DNA from: JAVBKX01 sp031553835
Lineage (GTDB): Bacteria > Bacteroidota > Bacteroidia > Bacteroidales > Azobacteroidaceae
DNA: 31,555 nt
Assembly (NCBI GenBank): GCA_031553835.1
Contig: JAVBKX010000056.1
Span: 1-31,555, forward strand
Direction: 5' to 3'
The notes beneath the pieces were generated by a model. The model saw only the letters and a program-made list of their open reading frames with translations. It was not told where the DNA came from and searched no databases. The stretch's first letter is position 1. Each line of letters begins with the position of its first letter. Below are positions 23,154-31,234 of this stretch, piece after piece. The translations under genes were made by a program, and so were the position numbers.

Positions 23154-24542
23154 ATGGGAAAACAATATAATACTTCTTACATTTTCGGGATCACATTAGT
23201 TGCCACACTTGGAGGATTACTTTTCGGATACGACACCGCCGTCATTTCGGGGGCAGAAAAATCTATCCAGGCATTTTTGATCAACCCACTGGGACTTAGT
23301 TCTTTTGTCCATGGGGCCACTGTCTCGAGCGCTTTGATCGGTTGTATTATCGGAGGCTCCATTTCCGGTCTGCTTTCCAATCGTTTCGGACGTAAAAAAT
23401 CATTGCTTATTGCAGCCGCATTATTTTTTATCTCTGCGCTTGGGTCTGGATGGCCGGAAGCGTTCTTTTTCAAACACGGACAAGCCAGTATCGGATTACT
23501 GTGGATGTTTAACTTTTACCGGATCATCGGCGGAATCGGGGTAGGACTTGCCTCAGCCGTTTGTCCGATGTATATTGGGGAAATTGCACCGGCAAACATC
23601 CGCGGGCGATTGGTTTCTTTCAACCAGTTTGCCATTATCTTCGGCATGTTGGTTGTATATTTTGTAAACTGGGGGATTGCTAAAGGACAAAGCCTGGAAT
23701 GGATCAATTCCATAGGATGGAGATATATGTTTGCATCCGAAGCCATTCCGGCCGGTTTATTCGGATTATTGGTTCTTTTTGTACCTGAGACTCCACGATA
23801 TCTGGCCTTGATAAATCGCGATGAAAAGGCGTTAAATGTATTGACAAAGATTATTGGGAACAAAGACAAGGCGACGAATATTTTGTCGGAAATCAGGGAA
23901 ACTGTTACCCACAATACAAAAGCCAAATTGTTTTATTATGGTAAAACTGTCATTATCATCGGAATTTTATTATCTGTATTCCAACAATTCGTAGGAATCA
24001 ATGTCGCTTTGTATTACGCACCGAGAATTTTCGAAAGTATGGGCGCGGCAAAAGATGCTTCCATGTTGCAAACCATTATCATGGGGTTAATCAACGTAAT
24101 TTTTACGGTTGTAGCCATAATGACGGTAGATAAATGGGGGCGCAAACCCTTGTTGATAACCGGTTCTATTGGTATGGCTATCGGCATGTTTGCCATTTCC
24201 GCATTAGCTTTCAACAACGTTATCGGCATCAGCACATTAGTATTTATCATCATCTACACGGCTTCTTTCATGATGTCGTGGGGGCCTATCTGCTGGGTAT
24301 TGATTTCTGAAATTTTCCCGACAAAAATCCGCGGACAAGCCGTGGCCATTGCGGTTGCTGCACAATGGGCTGCCAATTACCTGATTTCATCGACTTATCC
24401 ACCAATGATGGAATTCAGCGGCGGTATGACCTACGGTTTTTATGGACTAATGGCTGTTCTTTCCGCTTTATTTGTTTGGAAAATGGTTCCCGAAACAAAA
24501 GGAAAATCATTGGAAGAAATGGAAAAACTGTGGAAGAAATAA
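23154..24542 (+). CDS. xylE: D-xylose:H+ symporter (MFS sugar porter)
   Basis: A 462-residue inner-membrane sugar importer with twelve predicted helices. Sugar-porter signatures are GGLLFGYDTAVISGAEK near the N-terminus, SNRFGRKKS between helices 2 and 3, PETPRYL after helix 6, VDKWGRKPLL in the second half and VPETKGKSLEEME at the end. Context (after xylR, xylB and xylA) assigns xylose as substrate; sequence alone would also allow arabinose or another pentose/hexose. The ATG at 23154 is chosen because the upstream TTG frame translates the repeat. Last gene of the xylose unit. Confidence 0.92.
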   Translation: MGKQYNTSYIFGITLVATLGGLLFGYDTAVISGAEKSIQAFLINPLGLSSFVHGATVSSALIGCIIGGSISGLLSNRFGRKKSLLIAAALFFISALGSGWPEAFFFKHGQASIGLLWMFNFYRIIGGIGVGLASAVCPMYIGEIAPANIRGRLVSFNQFAIIFGMLVVYFVNWGIAKGQSLEWINSIGWRYMFASEAIPAGLFGLLVLFVPETPRYLALINRDEKALNVLTKIIGNKDKATNILSEIRETVTHNTKAKLFYYGKTVIIIGILLSVFQQFVGINVALYYAPRIFESMGAAKDASMLQTIIMGLINVIFTVVAIMTVDKWGRKPLLITGSIGMAIGMFAISALAFNNVIGISTLVFIIIYTASFMMSWGPICWVLISEIFPTKIRGQAVAIAVAAQWAANYLISSTYPPMMEFSGGMTYGFYGLMAVLSALFVWKMVPETKGKSLEEMEKLWKK

Positions 24543-24559
24543 ACAACATGTATTGTATT

Positions 24560-24668
24560 ATTATGGCACGCAGATGACACGGATTAGGCGGTTTTTCGCA
24601 GACATATTTTTATTTCAAATACAAATCCGGGCAAATCGGCCTAATCCGCGTCATCTGCGTGCCATAAT
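24560..24668. repeat. Long inverted repeat between xylE and murF
   Basis: Two 30-base arms, 24560-24589 and 24639-24668, match at 29 of 30 positions and begin ATTATGGCACGCAGATGAC when read inward; they are 49 bases apart. The repeat lies between convergent genes, so its stem could act as a bidirectional terminator, although no long T-run follows. It resembles dispersed intergenic palindromes and is unrelated in sequence to the other repeats here. Confidence 0.65.
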
Positions 24669-24671
24669 TTT

Positions 24672-25979
24672 TCAAAGCAATTCGATTACCTTTTCTAACT
24701 GAATACTCCGCGATCCTTTAATCAGAATAGCATACCCTTGCAATGGATCTGATTTTAAGTATTCCATTAACAAGCCGGTATCCGAAAAACAGATAAAAGG
24801 AGAAAGAATGGATGAGAAATTTTCTCCGCACAACATGACCCTGTCAAACGCTTTTTTCCCGATGAAATCGATGATTTTTTGATGTTCTCCCAAACTATTT
24901 TCTCCCAATTCTTTCATATCTCCCAATATTAAAGCCTTAGGAGACACATCCCATTCCGCAAAATTCTCCAGTGCAGCCAACATACTTGTCGGATTAGCAT
25001 TATACGCATCAATAATTAACTGATTGTGATCGGTTGCTTTAAATTGCGACCGATTATTTTGAGGAATATAATCTTCAACAGCCTGGCAAATTTTATGTGC
25101 CGGAACCTGAAATGTAACTCCAATAGTAATGGCAGCTAAAATATTTTCCAGGTTATATTTTCCGATTAAATGGGTCAAAATCGTATAATTTCCTTCATGG
25201 GTTTCCCATCTTAATTGAAGAAAAGGTGTTTTAGAGAATATCGCATTTCCCACAACAATATTTTTCCCGGACATGGTTTCTTGTACCTGATACATAGTAC
25301 AAACCATTCCCGGTCGTTGATTGGCCATTTCCATTAAAATAGCATTTCCGCCATTTATAAAGGCAGTGCCATTTGTTTTACCGATGAAATCATACAATTC
25401 ACCTTTCGTTTTGATCACATTTTCAAAAGAACCAAATCCTTCCAAATGCGCTTTACCCACATTGGTAATCAAGCCGTGTGTAGGCGCCGCAATTTCAACC
25501 AATCCGCGAATTTCGCCCGGATGATTAGCGCCCATTTCAATTACCGCTATATCATGATCGGATGTCAATTGCAACAACGTCAACGGAACACCGATATGAT
25601 TATTCAGATTTCCCTGTGTATAAAGCACATGATAAGAAGACGAAAGTACAGCAGCAACTAATTCTTTGGTTGTCGTTTTTCCATTCGTTCCGGTAATACC
25701 GATCACAGGAATATTGAATTGTTTGCGGTGATAATGCGCCAAATCCTGCAAGGTTTGCAACGAGTCTTTCACTTTAATAATTTGAGGATGCTGAGGCAAA
25801 TCAGGCGAATCGGCAATCACAAAAGCGCATCCATTCTCCAATGCCTGCCCGGCAAAAGTATTTCCGTCAAAGCGTTCACCTTTCAATGCAACAAAAACAG
25901 AACCCGGCAAACACTTTCTTGTATCTGTTGTTATTTGAGGATTTTGTTTGAATAATTCGTAAATAGCTTCAATACTCAT
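24672..25979 (-). CDS. murF: UDP-MurNAc-tripeptide:D-Ala-D-Ala ligase
   Basis: Adds D-Ala-D-Ala to the UDP-MurNAc-tripeptide, the last cytoplasmic step of peptidoglycan precursor synthesis. The protein is 435 residues from MSIEAIYELFKQ. Mur-ligase motifs are the substrate part TTDTRKCLPGSVFVALKGERFDG (17-39), the ATP loop GITGTNGKTTTKE (94-106), EMGANHPGEI in the central domain, DAYNANPTSM and LGDMKELGE in the C-terminal domain. An ATG at 26000 is rejected because the -7 element at 25998-26005 overlaps it. Transcribed away from folP. Confidence 0.95.
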   Translation of the reverse strand: MSIEAIYELFKQNPQITTDTRKCLPGSVFVALKGERFDGNTFAGQALENGCAFVIADSPDLPQHPQIIKVKDSLQTLQDLAHYHRKQFNIPVIGITGTNGKTTTKELVAAVLSSSYHVLYTQGNLNNHIGVPLTLLQLTSDHDIAVIEMGANHPGEIRGLVEIAAPTHGLITNVGKAHLEGFGSFENVIKTKGELYDFIGKTNGTAFINGGNAILMEMANQRPGMVCTMYQVQETMSGKNIVVGNAIFSKTPFLQLRWETHEGNYTILTHLIGKYNLENILAAITIGVTFQVPAHKICQAVEDYIPQNNRSQFKATDHNQLIIDAYNANPTSMLAALENFAEWDVSPKALILGDMKELGENSLGEHQKIIDFIGKKAFDRVMLCGENFSSILSPFICFSDTGLLMEYLKSDPLQGYAILIKGSRSIQLEKVIELL

Positions 25980-25997
25980 TTTACTAAAATTTGAAAA

Positions 25998-26005
25998 CAA
26001 AGTTA
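25998..26005 (-). promoter_or_regulatory. -7 element for murF
   Basis: Reads TAACTTTG on the minus strand, fitting TAnnTTTG, 18 bases before the ATG at 25979. Its expected -33 region (about 26023-26030) overlaps that of the divergent folP promoter. Confidence 0.5.
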
Positions 26006-26047
26006 GAAATTATCTTGAGTTCCAGGATATATCTGGCTGATTTGTTT

Positions 26048-26055
26048 TACTTTTG
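26048..26055 (+). promoter_or_regulatory. -7 element for folP-cdaA
   Basis: TACTTTTG fits TAnnTTTG exactly, but ends only four bases before the folP ATG at 26060, which predicts a leaderless or nearly leaderless transcript. No -33 partner is visible. Confidence 0.5.
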
Positions 26056-26059
26056 CAGC

Positions 26060-26920
26060 ATGGATGCCGAAAACAATCGCGTTTTATATATTAATGTCAA
26101 AGGAAAGCTGGTCGATTTATCGTCTCCGGCAGTCATGGGAATACTCAACATTACCCCCGATTCATTTTATGCCGGCAGCCGGAAACAAACCGAAGCCGAA
26201 ATTGCAGAGCGGGTTCAACAGCTTCGCAACGATGGCGCTACAATCATTGATATCGGAGGATATTCTTCGCGGCCCAATACCGATTTTGTCGATGAAAAGG
26301 AAGAAATGAACCGGTTGGCTTTTGCTCTGCCAATCTTATTTCGGGAATATCCGGAAGCAATTGTTTCGGCAGATACCTTTCGTGCGGACATTGCAGCCCG
26401 GTGTGTAGAAAAATACGGTGTAGCCATTATTAATGATATTTCGGCAGGAGAATTAGATTCCGCAATGTTTGACACCATAGCCCGGTTGAATGTTCCCTAT
26501 ATTATGATGCACATGCGAGGCACCCCTCAAACCATGATGCAAAATACAGATTACCAAGATTTACAACGGGAAATATTCCTGTATTTTGCCGATAAAATCG
26601 ATCAATTACGAACAAAAGGACTCAATGATATCATACTTGATCCCGGATTCGGATTTAGCAAAACTACCGAACAAAATTATTCCTTGTTGAATTACCTGGA
26701 AGATTTTAGTATCTTTGGCTTGCCGTTGTTAGTCGGTTTCTCCCGAAAGAAAATGATTCGCAACGTGTTGAATTGCGATACGGAACATAGTTTGAATGGC
26801 ACCACGGTATTGAATACAATCGCATTGACAAAAGGAGCGAATATACTGCGGGTGCATGATGTAAAAGAAGCTGTGGAGACAATACACCTGTTCAATAAAA
26901 CAAAACATAGCACACTATGA
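26060..26920 (+). CDS. folP: Dihydropteroate synthase
   Basis: Joins p-aminobenzoate to dihydropterin pyrophosphate in folate synthesis; the sulfonamide target. The protein is 286 residues from MDAENNRVLYINVKG. Motifs are MGILNITPDSFYAGS (26-40, metal-binding N30), DIGGYSSRP (64-72), ILDPGFGFSK and LPLLVGFSRKKMI near the C-terminus. The frame is open upstream to 25991, but those residues are not family-like, and the ATG at 26060 matches the usual Bacteroidetes beginning. The cdaA start overlaps its stop as ATGA. Confidence 0.95.
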   Translation: MDAENNRVLYINVKGKLVDLSSPAVMGILNITPDSFYAGSRKQTEAEIAERVQQLRNDGATIIDIGGYSSRPNTDFVDEKEEMNRLAFALPILFREYPEAIVSADTFRADIAARCVEKYGVAIINDISAGELDSAMFDTIARLNVPYIMMHMRGTPQTMMQNTDYQDLQREIFLYFADKIDQLRTKGLNDIILDPGFGFSKTTEQNYSLLNYLEDFSIFGLPLLVGFSRKKMIRNVLNCDTEHSLNGTTVLNTIALTKGANILRVHDVKEAVETIHLFNKTKHSTL

Positions 26921-27678
26921 TGATTCATTTCGGACTAAAAGATATCATTGATGTACTATTAGTTGCATTTTTCCTGTACAAAACCTATCAGTTAATGAAA
27001 GGTTCGGGCACCATTGTAATTTTTAGTGGCATTTTGTCTTTTATAGCTATTTGGATCTTAGTATCCCATATATTGGAAATGCGATTGATGGGCGCTATTG
27101 TGGACAAATTCATCAGCGTCGGTTTTATCATATTGGTGATTCTTTTCCAGGACGAAATCAGGCGATTTTTGTATGCGATGGGCTCTATCAAAGGCTGGCA
27201 ATTTTTAGGCAAATTATTAAATCCGAAACGAGATAAAATTACAGACGACCTATCCTATATTATGCCCATTGTATTAGCATGTATGAATATGTCAAAATCC
27301 AAAACCGGAGCATTAATCGTTGTTCAGCAGCAAATGAACCTTGAACTGTATGTCCAAACCGGAGAAGTAGTGAATGCCAATTTGAGTTCCCGTTTAATTG
27401 AAAATATTTTCTTCAAAAACAGTCCGTTACATGATGGCGCATTAATCATTTCCGGGAAAAAAATCAGAGCAGCCGCTTGCATTTTACCTGTTTCTCAAAA
27501 AAATGACATTCCGAAAGAATTAGGCCTCCGCCACCGTTCGGCATTAGGAATTTCTCAGGAAACAGATGCCAAAATCATTGTCGTATCTGAAGAAACCGGC
27601 CGGATTTCCCTGGCGCATCAGGGCAAACTCAACCTGCATATTTCGGCTGAAGAATTACAAAAATTTTTGAGCGAATAA
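26917..27678 (+). CDS. cdaA: Diadenylate cyclase CdaA
   Basis: Makes the second messenger c-di-AMP from two ATP. The 253 residues comprise three N-terminal membrane helices (about 8-25, 31-52 and 57-78) and a DAC (DisA_N) catalytic domain. Catalytic motifs are DGA at 173-175 (SPLHDGALIISG) and RHR at 205-207 (LGLRHRSALG). The three-helix topology identifies the CdaA/YbbP subtype rather than DisA or CdaS. c-di-AMP in other bacteria controls potassium and osmotic balance and cell-wall stress. It overlaps folP by four bases and is surely co-transcribed with it. A second ATG at 26920 is an alternative start. Confidence 0.94.
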   Translation: MMIHFGLKDIIDVLLVAFFLYKTYQLMKGSGTIVIFSGILSFIAIWILVSHILEMRLMGAIVDKFISVGFIILVILFQDEIRRFLYAMGSIKGWQFLGKLLNPKRDKITDDLSYIMPIVLACMNMSKSKTGALIVVQQQMNLELYVQTGEVVNANLSSRLIENIFFKNSPLHDGALIISGKKIRAAACILPVSQKNDIPKELGLRHRSALGISQETDAKIIVVSEETGRISLAHQGKLNLHISAEELQKFLSE

Positions 27679-27751
27679 TAATGGTTTTAAAATGCCATTT
27701 TCGAATTTGAAAAAATGCTCAATTTTGCTATCCTCATATTGCAATTTTATG

Positions 27752-27759
27752 TAATTTTG
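27752..27759 (+). promoter_or_regulatory. -7 element for pta
   Basis: TAATTTTG fits TAnnTTTG, 38 bases before the pta ATG. A TTTG at 27724-27727 is 24 bases upstream, one base beyond the usual spacing. Confidence 0.5.
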
Positions 27760-27797
27760 CAAAATAATTTCATCAACAATAAATATCCCCATTTTTT

Positions 27798-28796
27798 ATG
27801 GATTTAATGCTCGACATTATTGCACGCGCAAAAAAAAACAGACAACGCATTGTACTTCCTGAGGGAACCGAAGAGCGAACCTTGACTGCCGCCAATGCCC
27901 TGACCAAAGATGGGGTTGCAGACATTATCCTGATCGGAAATCCTGAAGAAGTGTTAGGCTTGGCAAAACGACTGAATTTAGATCATATTTCCCGGAATCA
28001 AATTGTTGATCCTAAAAATAATGAGAAGAAAGCGGAATATACACAGTTATTGTATAGACTGAGAAAAGAAAAAGGAATCAGTTTGGAAGAAGCGCAAAGG
28101 TTGGCGGAAGATCCGCTGTATCTGGCCTGCCTGATGATTAAAAACGGAGACGCCGATGGAGAAATTGCCGGAGCGCAAAATACCACAGGAGATGTACTGC
28201 GTCCGGCCTTCCAGATTATTAAAACCGCTCCCGGCATCAGCGTTGTTTCAGGCGCTTTCTTAATGTTTACACAACAAAAAGAATATGGACAGGATGGCTT
28301 GTTGATCTTTGCTGATTGTGCGGTGATGCCTAATCCGACAGCGCAGGAATTAGCAGAAATTGCCGTTTCCACCGCAAAAACCGCTCAGACAATCGCTCAA
28401 ATCGAACCAAAAATTGCCATGCTGAGTTTTTCAACCAAAGGAAGCGCACAACATGAATTGTGCGATAAAGTAATTGAAGCTACCCGCATTGCCCAAGCCA
28501 TGGCCCCGGATTTACAGATTGACGGCGAATTGCAGGCAGATGCATCTTTAGTGCCATTTATCGGCAAAAGCAAAGCTCCCGGAAGTCCGGTTGCAGGAAA
28601 AGCCAATGTATTGGTATTCCCCAACCTCGAATGCGGCAATATTGCGTACAAATTAGTGCAACGGCTGGGAAATGCAGAAGCAGTGGGACCGATTTTACAA
28701 GGAATGGCCGCGCCTGTCAATGACCTTTCCCGTGGCTGTTCAGTAGAAGATATTTATAAAATGGTCGCCATTTGTGCGAACCAGGCAATGAAGTAA
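27798..28796 (+). CDS. pta: Phosphate acetyltransferase
   Basis: Converts acetyl-CoA and phosphate to acetyl phosphate, which AckA uses to make ATP and acetate. The 332 residues correspond to the short, single-domain Pta. Seen motifs: RIVLPEGTEERTL near the N-terminus, DGEIAGAQNTTGDVLRPAF (about 115-133), and the C-terminal PGSPVAGKANVLVFPNLECGNIAYKLVQRL. The start could be the ATG four codons in, but 27798 gives the common MDLM start. It opens a pta, dehydrogenase, ackA group, separated from the next gene by a palindromic repeat. Confidence 0.95.
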   Translation: MDLMLDIIARAKKNRQRIVLPEGTEERTLTAANALTKDGVADIILIGNPEEVLGLAKRLNLDHISRNQIVDPKNNEKKAEYTQLLYRLRKEKGISLEEAQRLAEDPLYLACLMIKNGDADGEIAGAQNTTGDVLRPAFQIIKTAPGISVVSGAFLMFTQQKEYGQDGLLIFADCAVMPNPTAQELAEIAVSTAKTAQTIAQIEPKIAMLSFSTKGSAQHELCDKVIEATRIAQAMAPDLQIDGELQADASLVPFIGKSKAPGSPVAGKANVLVFPNLECGNIAYKLVQRLGNAEAVGPILQGMAAPVNDLSRGCSVEDIYKMVAICANQAMK

Positions 28797-28807
28797 AAAG
28801 GATGGAG

Positions 28808-28915
28808 AAGGAGTTAAAGGGAGTTAGAAGAAATTAGAGGAATGTTTTTTATTCGTATAGCTCCCTTTAACTTCATATAACTTCTTCTAACGCCCTTTTA
28901 CTTCATCTAACTCCT
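28808..28915. repeat. Imperfect palindromic repeat in the pta to dehydrogenase gap
   Basis: The left arm (28808-28841) holds AGTTAAAGGGAGTTAGAAGA. The reverse complement of the right arm (28860-28915) holds AGTAAAAGGGCGTTAGAAGA and then further GTTAxAxGAA units. Both arms are degenerate tandem arrays of a GTTAgAaGaA-like unit. The 137-base gap is otherwise empty. It would form a hairpin in the mRNA between pta and the following gene. Confidence 0.6.
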
Positions 28916-28933
28916 AATATTAACAACAAAAAT

Positions 28934-29899
28934 ATGGCTGAAATAATTATTGAACCTATCGAAAATTACGGGCTTTCCAGCAAAGACAGAAAACGCTCTT
29001 TATTTTCCAAAATCGGCGTAGTGGGTTGTGGCAAAGACGGACGAAATATTGTTCGCCTCACCGCTTCCGCCGGCTTGGAAGTAACTTTCATCGAAATTTC
29101 CCAGGAAAAAATTGATGTTGCACTGGAAAAAATCGGTAAAGATTTAGACACAAAAATTGAAAGTTGGGGACTAACGCCCGGAGAGAAAAAATCGATTATG
29201 GGACGGATTACAGGCTCTATGGATTTTGAAGACCTGAAAGATTGTGATTTCGTCATTGAATGTGTACGCTACGACGACGACGGAGAACGAAGTACCGAAC
29301 TCAGGAAAGAGGCATTTCGCAATTTAGAAACAGTGCTGGCTCCCGACGCTATTATCGCAACTAACGCTACCACAGTGATTATAAGCGAATTGGCTTCCGG
29401 ATTAAAACATAAAGAACGTTGCCTAAGCATCCACTTTCCCATCGCGCATTCCGATGCCAAGCTATTGGAAGTCGTAAAAGGCATGTACACTTCCCAGGAA
29501 GTGTATGATAAAATACTTTTGTTCGCCAAATTGATAAAATACGAAACAATTGACGTGCACGAAAGCAATGGATTAGTCAGCCTGCGGTTAATGGTCACTT
29601 TGTTGAATGAAGCATGCCAAATGTTGATGGAGAATGTAGCATCCATGGAAAGCATCGACCATCTTTTTGAAGTAGTATATGGCATGAGAGTAGGAATTTT
29701 CCGCATGGCAGACATCATCGGTATAGAGAAATTAGTTACTCTGATGGAAGACATGTTCAATGAATATGGAGATAAAAAATACAAACCTTCCCCGGTTTTA
29801 TGGCGGCTCTATCGCTCCAAACAACTGGGAGTAACTTCCGGCAAAGGATTCTACATTTACGAAGGAGGAAAGTTAATTGGTCCCAATCGCTTAAATTAA
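28934..29899 (+). CDS. 3-hydroxyacyl-CoA dehydrogenase family protein with altered active site
   Basis: A 321-residue protein with the fold of 3-hydroxybutyryl-CoA dehydrogenase: an N-terminal NAD-binding domain with KIGVVGCGKDGRN (G31, G33, G36), then DFVIECV, TNATTVIISELAS and a C-terminal helical domain ending SGKGFYIYEGG. In active members the catalytic His lies in HFFNP and an Asn in GFVxNR. Here H167 is kept in HFPIAH and E179 in LLEVVKG, but the HFFNP loop is changed and the Asn position is L217 (GLVSLRL). Substrate specificity or even activity is therefore uncertain. It lies between pta and ackA, 17 bases before ackA, suggesting a role linked to acyl-CoA or acetyl phosphate metabolism. 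Confidence 0.8.
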   Translation: MAEIIIEPIENYGLSSKDRKRSLFSKIGVVGCGKDGRNIVRLTASAGLEVTFIEISQEKIDVALEKIGKDLDTKIESWGLTPGEKKSIMGRITGSMDFEDLKDCDFVIECVRYDDDGERSTELRKEAFRNLETVLAPDAIIATNATTVIISELASGLKHKERCLSIHFPIAHSDAKLLEVVKGMYTSQEVYDKILLFAKLIKYETIDVHESNGLVSLRLMVTLLNEACQMLMENVASMESIDHLFEVVYGMRVGIFRMADIIGIEKLVTLMEDMFNEYGDKKYKPSPVLWRLYRSKQLGVTSGKGFYIYEGGKLIGPNRLN

Positions 29900-29916
29900 A
29901 AGATGCAATTTAAATA

Positions 29917-31116
29917 ATGAAGATATTAGTATTAAACTGCGGAAGTTCATCCATCAAATACAAATTGTTGGATATGGACAAAAACGCAACCTTAGCTCAG
30001 GGAGGCATTGAGAAAATCGGATTAAAAGGTTCGTCATTGAAACTGGTATTGCAAGATGGACGCAAAGTCATCTTAGAAGGAGAAATCCTGGAACACCAGG
30101 CCGGTATTGAGTATATATTAGGTGTCATTACCAGCCAAAAATACGGATGCATTAAATCGTTAAACGAAATAGATGCAGTGGGTCACCGGGTAGTACACGG
30201 AGGAGAAAAATTCAATTCCAGCGTCTTAATTACTGAGGATGTAATTAAGAAAATGGAAGAGTGTATCGAATTGGCTCCCCTGCACAATCCCCCCAATTTG
30301 AATGGTATTTATGCGATCAAAGACCTGATGCCGGATGTTCCCCAAGTTGGCGTTTTTGACACAGCATTCCATCAAACCATGCCTGAACATGCTTATATGT
30401 ATGGTTTGCCTTATTCATTGTATCAAAAATATGGTATTCGCCGTTATGGATTTCATGGCACAAGTCACCGTTATGTCTCCAGACGGGTATGCGAATTTCT
30501 TAACGTTCCTTATGCCGAACAAAAAATTATTACTGCCCATATTGGAAACGGAGCTTCCATCGCTGCCATTAAAAATGGCGTATCCATCGATACTTCAATG
30601 GGTATGACCCCGGTAGAAGGGCTTCTAATGGGAACACGTTGCGGAGACGTGGACGCCGGCGTACTGACCTATATTATGGAAAAAGAAAATGTTGGTTATC
30701 AAGCCGTTTCTACCATTATCAACAAATATAGCGGAATGTTAGGCCTTTCCGGTATTTCTTCCGACATGCGTGAAATTGAACATGCAGTACATCAAGGAGA
30801 CGAGCGCGCAAAGTCTGCATTACAAGTGTATAATTACAAGATCAAAAAATATATCGGCGCTTATGCTGCAGCATTGGGCGGATTAGATATTTTAGTATTT
30901 ACAGGAGGAGTCGGAGAAAATCAATGGCCTATTCGTGAAGCGGTATGCGATGAAATGGAATTTTTGGGTATCCGCTTTGACAAAAATATCAATAAAGAAC
31001 TGCGAGGAGAAGAAGCCATTATCAGCACAAAAGATTCTCCGGTCAAGGTGGTTATTATTCCTACCGATGAAGAATATATGATTGCATCCGACACTTTGGA
31101 TATTCTAAAAAAATAA
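29917..31116 (+). CDS. ackA: Acetate kinase
   Basis: Transfers phosphate from acetyl phosphate to ADP, giving ATP and acetate. The 399 residues are full length. Active-site residues fall at or next to canonical positions: N7 in LNCGSSSIKYKL, R91 in GHRVVHGG, D148 in FDTAFHQ, H180 in GFHGTSHRYV, R241 in MGTRCGD and E385-E386 in PTDEEYMIA. It follows the dehydrogenase gene by 17 bases. Downstream is a hairpin with a T-rich tail (31145-31184) that could terminate the transcript and is also part of the antisense group II intron. Confidence 0.97.
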   Translation: MKILVLNCGSSSIKYKLLDMDKNATLAQGGIEKIGLKGSSLKLVLQDGRKVILEGEILEHQAGIEYILGVITSQKYGCIKSLNEIDAVGHRVVHGGEKFNSSVLITEDVIKKMEECIELAPLHNPPNLNGIYAIKDLMPDVPQVGVFDTAFHQTMPEHAYMYGLPYSLYQKYGIRRYGFHGTSHRYVSRRVCEFLNVPYAEQKIITAHIGNGASIAAIKNGVSIDTSMGMTPVEGLLMGTRCGDVDAGVLTYIMEKENVGYQAVSTIINKYSGMLGLSGISSDMREIEHAVHQGDERAKSALQVYNYKIKKYIGAYAAALGGLDILVFTGGVGENQWPIREAVCDEMEFLGIRFDKNINKELRGEEAIISTKDSPVKVVIIPTDEEYMIASDTLDILKK

Positions 31117-31144
31117 AATCAACCGGATCCCCGTTGGTTATTGA

Positions 31145-31175
31145 GTAGGAGAAAACAAAAGTAGTTTTCTCCTAC
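31145..31175 (+). terminator. Hairpin after ackA, possible terminator
   Basis: GTAGGAGAAAAC (31145-31156) pairs perfectly with GTTTTCTCCTAC (31164-31175) around a 7-base loop, followed by TTTTGTTTTCG. Read with ackA it looks like a rho-independent terminator, but the sequence belongs to the intron end, so any such role would come from the insertion. Confidence 0.45.
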
Positions 31176-31185
31176 TTTTGTTTTC
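31151..31185 (-). ncRNA. Group II intron domain VI
   Basis: On the minus strand GAAAACAAAAGTAG pairs with CTACTTTTGTTTTC around a GAGAAAA loop, directly after domain V. I cannot point to the branch-point adenosine with certainty. Confidence 0.6.
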
Positions 31186-31195
31186 GACCTCTCAC

Positions 31196-31227
31196 ACCAC
31201 CGGACGTGCCGTTCGGCATCCGGCGGT
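31196..31227 (-). ncRNA. Group II intron domain V (catalytic hairpin)
   Basis: On the minus strand the stem ACCGCCGGA pairs with TCCGGTGGT (one G-U). An inner stem TGCC/GGCA is closed by a GAAC tetraloop, and a 2-base CG bulge lies on the 3' side. This is the size and shape of domain V, with a CGC-type catalytic triad. It starts only 7 bases after the maturase stop. Confidence 0.75.
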
Positions 31228-31234
31228 TCCTTAC

